Of a stretch of DNA of 9,003 bases, positions 5,053 to 9,003 are shown one piece after another. The stretch spans positions 1 through 9,003 of the forward strand of contig JAVHLO010000122.1 in the NCBI GenBank assembly GCA_031082105.1. The letters are read 5' to 3'. Position numbers and translations under genes: made by a program. The DNA comes from Planctomycetota bacterium (GTDB lineage Bacteria > Planctomycetota > MHYJ01 > JACQXL01 > JAVHLO01). The notes below the pieces were generated by a model. That model had not been told where the DNA came from and made no database searches. It worked only from the letters and a program-made list of their open reading frames with translations. Position 1 is the first letter of the stretch; each line of letters begins with the position of its first letter.

Positions 5053-7311
5053 ATGATGAACCGAGCCAGGATCGAGATCCGCGGGATGCACTGTGCGGCC
5101 TGCGCGGCGCGCATCGAGAAGGCGCTGCGCGACCTGCCGGGTGTCTCGTTCGCCTTTGTGAACTTCGCCACGGCGGTCGCGGCGGTCGACCACGCCGGGG
5201 AGAAGGTGTCACCCTCCGACCTCAAGCGGGCCATCGATAAGCTAGGGTTCACGGCGGTGCTACCCGAGGCCGCTGCGCCCGGCGGGGTCATGGCGGGCCG
5301 CGTGTCCGGCGCGGGCGAAGAGCCGTTTGCAGAACTCGGCAAGGTCGTGGCGGCGCTGGCGATGGGCGCGGTCGTCATGGCCGCAACGATGCAGGAGATG
5401 CTGTTCGGCCGCACACTGGTGAATAGCGAGGCGGCCAACATCACCGCGCTCGTCCTGGCCAGCATCGTCCAGTTCTGGTGCGGATGGGAATTCTACAAGG
5501 GCGCGGTGAAGTCGGCCCTGGCCGGGTTCGCGGACATGAACACGCTCATCGCGCTGGGGACGACCGCCGCATACGGGTACAGCCTGGTGATGGTCCTTGC
5601 GCAGAGCGGGGGGGCGCATTCCGCGCACGCCGCGCATTCCCACCTGTACTTCGACACGTCCACGATGATAATCGGCTTCGTGCTGCTCGGGCGGTTCCTC
5701 GAGGCGCGGGCGCGGAGGCGCACGTCGTTCGCGATCGAGAAGCTCGTCAAGCTGCAGGCGCGAACCGCGCGCGTCGTTCGCGACGGCGTCGAGCGCGAAG
5801 TGCCCGTCGAAGAGGTGAAGGTCGGCGACCTGGTTGTCGTGCGGCCCGGGGAGAAGATCCCCGTGGATGGCGATATCGTTTCGGGTGCGTCGTCCGTCGA
5901 CGAGTCCATGCTCACCGGCGAGAGCATGCCCGTGGAGAAACGCGAGCGCGACAAGGTGAGTGGAGCCACCCTGAACCTCACCGGGAGTTTCACTGTCAAG
6001 GTCACGGCGGTAGGGGCGTCGACCGTGCTTGCCCGGATCGTCGGCCTTGTCGAGGAGGCGCAGGCGAACAAGGCGCCGATCCAGAAGCTGGCGGACCGGG
6101 TGGCCGGCGTGTTCGTCCCCGCCGTGCTCGGCATCAGTGTTGTGGCGTTGGCGCTGTGGCTCCTGCTCGGTCCGGAGCCGAGGCTCACGAACGCGCTGAC
6201 GAGCTTCGTTGCGGTGCTGATCGTCGCGTGCCCGTGCGCGCTCGGGCTGGCGACGCCGACCGCGATCCTCGTCGGGACCGGCATGGGCGCGGCGCGCGGG
6301 ATACTCATTCGCGGCGGCGAACGGCTCGAGGTCGCGCACGCGGTCAGGACCGTGCTTTTCGACAAGACCGGTACGCTGACCGAGGGCAGGCCGCAGGTCG
6401 TCTCCGTGATAACCGCGTCGGGCTGGGACGAGGCGGGGCTTCTCTTTGCGGTCGGTTCAGTTGAGAACATGTCCGAGCATCCCGTAGGCCGCGCGGTGGT
6501 TGCCGCGGCTAAGAAGTCGATGCCGCCGGGAAGAGAACTCGCGCCCGCGACGGATTTTGCGGCCTTACCCGGCCGTGGGGCGGAAGCGACGGTCGAAGGG
6601 AAGACAATCGTGGTCGGTTCGCTCGGGCTGATGAAAGAACGCGGGATCGATTTCTCACTGCTCGGAAAAGAGGTCGAGACCCGCGCGGCGGGCGGCAAGA
6701 CGGTCGTTGCGGCGGCGGTGGACGGCAAGCCGGCCGGGCTGCTCTTCGTTGCGGACGCACTGAAACCGAGCGCAAAGGGGGCGATTGCCCGGTTGAAGAG
6801 GATGGGGCTGAGGACGGTGCTGTTGACGGGTGACAACCGCGCGACGGCGGAGGCGGTCGGGCGCGAGGCGGGCGTCGACGAGGTGATCGCGGAGGTGTTG
6901 CCGGCCGAGAAGGCGGCGCGGGTGCGCGAACTGCAGAAGCAGGGCGGCAAGGTGGCGATGGTCGGCGACGGGATCAACGACGCACCCGCGTTGGCGCAGG
7001 CGGACGTGGGGATTGCGATCGGGACGGGAACGGACATCGCGATCGAGGCGGCGGGCATCACGCTTGTGGGCGAAGACCTCGACGCGGTTCCGGCGGCCAT
7101 CGAACTGAGCCGGCTGACGATGAAGACGATCAAGCAGAACCTGTTCTGGGCGTTCTTCTACAACATGGTCGGGATTCCGGTGGCTGCGGGGGTGCTGTAC
7201 CCGTTGTGGCAGATCAGGCTCGATCCGACGATCGCATCGATCGCCATGGCGCTCAGTTCCGTTTCCGTCGTCTCGAACTCGCTCCTGCTGCGGCGGAGGT
7301 GGAAGCGGTAG
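5053..7311 (+). CDS. copA: Cu(I)-exporting P1B-type ATPase CopA
   Basis: 752-residue inner-membrane pump that exports Cu(I) using ATP. One N-terminal heavy-metal-binding domain carries GMHCAAC (11-17; Cys14 and Cys17). The actuator domain has TGES (288-291), the membrane metal site CPC (393-395), the phosphorylation site DKTGT (437-441), the P1B nucleotide-domain motif SEHPVGRA (474-481), and the hinge GDGINDAP (638-645). YNMVGIP (703-709) and MALSS (732-736) match the YN-x4-P and MxxSS signatures of Cu(I) pumps. A His-rich loop (H189, H192, H195, H197) lies between early membrane helices. The start is ATG 5053 or 5056. An in-frame GTG at 5026 was not used because it would translate the tandem repeat. 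No good Shine-Dalgarno is seen, so translation initiation may be weak or atypical. It is divergent from cbiQ and 79 bp ahead of the menA-like gene. Confidence 0.95.
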   Translation: MMNRARIEIRGMHCAACAARIEKALRDLPGVSFAFVNFATAVAAVDHAGEKVSPSDLKRAIDKLGFTAVLPEAAAPGGVMAGRVSGAGEEPFAELGKVVAALAMGAVVMAATMQEMLFGRTLVNSEAANITALVLASIVQFWCGWEFYKGAVKSALAGFADMNTLIALGTTAAYGYSLVMVLAQSGGAHSAHAAHSHLYFDTSTMIIGFVLLGRFLEARARRRTSFAIEKLVKLQARTARVVRDGVEREVPVEEVKVGDLVVVRPGEKIPVDGDIVSGASSVDESMLTGESMPVEKRERDKVSGATLNLTGSFTVKVTAVGASTVLARIVGLVEEAQANKAPIQKLADRVAGVFVPAVLGISVVALALWLLLGPEPRLTNALTSFVAVLIVACPCALGLATPTAILVGTGMGAARGILIRGGERLEVAHAVRTVLFDKTGTLTEGRPQVVSVITASGWDEAGLLFAVGSVENMSEHPVGRAVVAAAKKSMPPGRELAPATDFAALPGRGAEATVEGKTIVVGSLGLMKERGIDFSLLGKEVETRAAGGKTVVAAAVDGKPAGLLFVADALKPSAKGAIARLKRMGLRTVLLTGDNRATAEAVGREAGVDEVIAEVLPAEKAARVRELQKQGGKVAMVGDGINDAPALAQADVGIAIGTGTDIAIEAAGITLVGEDLDAVPAAIELSRLTMKTIKQNLFWAFFYNMVGIPVAAGVLYPLWQIRLDPTIASIAMALSSVSVVSNSLLLRRRWKR

Positions 7312-7390
7312 CGCACGCGGCGGGGCTACAGATATGTTCCCAAGTCGTCGACGTCATTTGGGTAATTGGGCAATCCGTCGCAGGAGAATC

Positions 7391-8344
7391 ATGATGCAGG
7401 AAAACGACCGGACAGTTCATTCCCCAGGCGTCACAACGTGGCTGCGCGCGATGAGGCTGCCGTTTCTGACGGCTACGATCGTGCCCGTGCTGCTCGGCGG
7501 GGCGATCGCGTACTACCAGGGCGTGCCGTTCCGGGGGTTCGAGTTCGCATTGACCCTGGTCGGCCTCGCGTGCATCCACCTGGGGCTGAACCTCGGCAAC
7601 GACTACTTCGACCACACCTCCGGCAACGACGAAGGGAACCTCACCCCCACGCCCTTCAGCGGCGGGAGCCGCGTCATCCAGGAGAAGCTGATCCCGCCCA
7701 GGGCAATCCTCTGCGCGTCGCTGTTCTTCTTCGCGCTCGGCGGCGGGATCGGAATGGTGTTGAACCACCTGACTCCCGGCAACGTGATCCTGTACGTCGG
7801 CCTGGCCGGCTCGGCAATCGCTTACCTCTACACCGCCTCGCCCGTCCGCATCGGCTACATCGGCGGGCTCGGTGAGCCTGTGTGCGGGCTCGGGTTCGGT
7901 CCGCTCGCGGTGCTCGGCGCTTACTTCGTGCAGGCGCATCGGTTCGACCTTGCGCCGGCGATACTCTCGATCCCGGTCGGCGTGCTCATCGCCGAGGTGC
8001 TCCTGATAAACGAGTTCCCCGATTTCGACGCCGATGGGAAGGTAAAGAAGCGGACGCTCGTCGTGCTTCTCGGGAAGAAGAGGTCGGTAGCGGTGTACGT
8101 CGCGCTGCTGGCCGTCCCGTATGCCGTCGTGGTTGCGGCAATCGCGGCGAACCTCGCGCCGGTCCATACGCTGGTGACGTGGCTCACTCTGCCGCTGGCG
8201 GTCTACGCGGGAAAGGTCGCCTTGAAGCAATACGACCGAATCCAGGAACTGCTGCCTGCGAACAAATCCACGATCGCCCTCCATTTGTCCTTTGGCCTGC
8301 TGCTCTCGGGCGGGTGTCTTGGGGCCAGGATCCTGGGATCGTAG
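7391..8344 (+). CDS. menA: UbiA-family polyprenyltransferase, probably MenA
   Basis: 317-residue membrane prenyltransferase that most likely attaches a polyprenyl chain to 1,4-dihydroxy-2-naphthoate in menaquinone synthesis. The first Asp-rich motif is in NLGNDYFDHTSGND (67-80), followed by GGSRVIQEKLI (91-101), as in MenA proteins. The second is NEFPDFDADGKVKKRTLVV (207-225). Hydrophobic segments repeat through the protein (about 28-42, 53-68, 106-124, 132-148, 166-180, 190-206, 233-252, 260-275 and 296-312). AGGAGA at 7382-7387 sits 4-7 nt before two adjacent ATGs (7391 and 7394), which decides the start against an in-frame ATG at 7334; 7394 has the better spacing. The 79-bp gap after copA contains an imperfect inverted repeat (CCCAA at 7339-7343, TTGGG at 7358-7362). 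Other UbiA-family substrates cannot be excluded, since no other men gene is in view. Confidence 0.85.
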   Translation: MMQENDRTVHSPGVTTWLRAMRLPFLTATIVPVLLGGAIAYYQGVPFRGFEFALTLVGLACIHLGLNLGNDYFDHTSGNDEGNLTPTPFSGGSRVIQEKLIPPRAILCASLFFFALGGGIGMVLNHLTPGNVILYVGLAGSAIAYLYTASPVRIGYIGGLGEPVCGLGFGPLAVLGAYFVQAHRFDLAPAILSIPVGVLIAEVLLINEFPDFDADGKVKKRTLVVLLGKKRSVAVYVALLAVPYAVVVAAIAANLAPVHTLVTWLTLPLAVYAGKVALKQYDRIQELLPANKSTIALHLSFGLLLSGGCLGARILGS

Positions 8345-8351
8345 AGGATTT

Positions 8352-8415
8352 TAGAATTTAGATTTTGGATTTTAGATTGAAGGCGCGCGCTAGGCAATCC
8401 AAAATCTAGAATCTA
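8352..8415. repeat. AT-rich inverted repeat in the convergent gap after menA
   Basis: TAGATTTTGGATT (8359-8371) is perfectly complementary to 8396-8408, and the pairing extends outward to 8352 and 8415 across a 3-bp mismatch. The left arm also repeats TTTAGATT-like units in tandem. It begins 8 bp after the menA stop and may help end transcription of menA, although it does not have the GC-rich stem plus T-tract of a standard terminator. Its composition contrasts with the GC-rich surroundings. Confidence 0.7.
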
Positions 8416-8437
8416 CTGTTGTTTGCCCAGCCAGTGC

Positions 8438-8483
8438 AACCATCTCTGGATTCCCGCTTTCGCGGGAATGACAAGAGATGGTT
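8438..8483. repeat. composite palindrome with dRS3-like core
   Basis: The inner part, 8450-8469, reads ATTCCCGCTTTCGCGGGAAT and fits the ATTCCC-N8-GGGAAT pattern of the Neisseria dRS3 repeat; ATTCCCGC pairs with GCGGGAAT around TTTC. An outer pair AACCATCTCT (8438-8447) and AGAGATGGTT (8474-8483) encloses it. It lies between convergent genes and could be a two-way terminator-like structure or a dispersed repeat. Relation to the Neisseria element by descent is not implied. Confidence 0.7.
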
Positions 8484-8536
8484 TCTTTGGCAACGCAAAC
8501 GTCAATGGTATCCCCCGGCGCGGCCGGTCCCGCCGC

Positions 8537-9003
8537 CTACTCACCTTCCGGCGGCTCCTGGAACATCATCTTCACGAAGACGCCGACGAACCTGCGCTCC
8601 ATCCGCTGCTGCCGCTCGTAGGTCGCGAACTTCTCGGTCGACAACGAGGTCGCCACCTGCGAGTCCTGCGACTTGTACGAGTCGTCGATTATCTTCGACA
8701 CCTCGTCGTAGGTCGGGTCTCTTCCCGAATTCAGTATCGCGCCGATCGCCTCGCGCCTCTTCAGGTCCTCCCTGTTGAGGACGTCGCGGAGGTAGGCCTG
8801 TTCGGCCTCCGTGAGCTGCGCCTGGTTCGTGAGCTGCTCCATAGTACGGTCGATGTTCGCCAGCCGCTCCTGTTCCCCTTCGATGGTGGGGGAGCGGAGC
8901 TCCTTCATTATCTTCGCCTTCGCCTCTGCGGCCTGCTCGCGCATCGATTCGCCGATCATCTCGCCGAACATCTCGCCGAAGTCGGTTGCGCCTTTCTTCT
9001 TGT
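8537..9003 (-). CDS. helical hypothetical protein, partial (5' end beyond window)
   Basis: I do not recognise this protein. The frame stays open to the window edge (upstream codons read KKKGATDFGE before the first visible Met at 8971), so the true start is probably outside; the Met at 8971 remains possible. The visible 144+ residues are rich in Glu, Arg, Gln and Ala and predicted to be mostly helical, with amphipathic or coiled-coil character. No cysteine, membrane segment or catalytic motif is evident in this part. LTEAEQAYLRDVL (about 53-65 from Met 8971) and LSTEKFATYERQQ (about 110-122) loosely recall the LTxxQ-type helices of Spy/CpxP-like periplasmic proteins, but this is weak. It is convergent with menA and separated from it by repeats. 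Confidence 0.65.
   Translation of the reverse strand, partial: KKKGATDFGEMFGEMIGESMREQAAEAKAKIMKELRSPTIEGEQERLANIDRTMEQLTNQAQLTEAEQAYLRDVLNREDLKRREAIGAILNSGRDPTYDEVSKIIDDSYKSQDSQVATSLSTEKFATYERQQRMERRFVGVFVKMMFQEPPEGE

Noticed and set aside
5493..7133. Long open frame on the minus strand opposite copA (546 codons), and others opposite menA and cbiO.
   Set aside because: The translations are rich in Arg, Pro, Ser and Thr with no family motif, as expected for shadow frames in GC-rich coding DNA; the opposite strand encodes clear proteins.
4074..8344. CAGGATCCTGGGA shared near the cbiQ stop (4074-4092) and at the menA stop (8326-8344), 17 of 19 identical.
   Set aside because: About one such match is expected by chance in 9 kb, and one copy is coding while the other is not.

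Overview
The window looks like chromosomal DNA from a GC-rich, diderm (Gram-negative) bacterium, probably an uncultivated lineage. It carries an ADP-heptose:LPS heptosyltransferase, a menaquinone-type prenyltransferase and a secreted TPR protein. Its gaps are filled with many different small palindromic or short-unit repeats. The phylum cannot be fixed from the sequence. A planctomycete-like or candidate-phylum metagenome genome would fit, but that is a low-confidence guess.

Layout. 1-276: no gene, then a well-formed sigma70-type promoter (116-144) followed at once by a strong nested hairpin with a T8 tract (154-252), leading into cbiO (277-1083, +), an ECF-type Ni/Co transporter ATPase with a 12-histidine tail. 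1084-1252: a convergent gap with repeats. 1253-3602 (-): a probable two-gene unit, a signal-peptide TPR protein (2406-3602) and then waaF (1253-2392), driven by a second clear promoter at 3693-3721. 3603-4088: a 486-bp gap with that promoter, three hairpin/inverted-repeat elements and no convincing gene. 4089-4841 (-): cbiQ, the ECF transmembrane coupling protein. 4842-5052: a divergent gap holding a 72-bp palindrome and a short-unit tandem repeat. 5053-7311 (+): copA, a Cu(I) P1B-ATPase. 7391-8344 (+): a MenA/UbiA-family prenyltransferase. 8345-8536: a convergent gap with two inverted-repeat elements. 8537-9003 (-): a partial helical protein of unknown function.

How the genes relate. CbiO and CbiQ are two parts of one transporter module (the ATPase and its membrane coupling partner), probably for Ni2+ or Co2+ uptake. 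They lie on opposite strands about 3 kb apart with envelope genes between them, and the substrate-binding parts (CbiM/CbiN or equivalent) are not in the window. CopA would export Cu(I), so the window has both a metal importer module and a metal exporter. WaaF acts in LPS inner-core synthesis, and MenA in respiratory quinone synthesis.

The most interesting non-coding signals are the promoter-hairpin-T8 unit in front of cbiO, which could be a transcription-attenuating leader or a ~100-nt small RNA, and the unusual number of unrelated repeat families in the gaps. Two of these repeats reach into gene ends: one supplies the waaF stop codon and one abuts the copA start. No tRNA, rRNA, CRISPR array, transposase or phage gene was seen.
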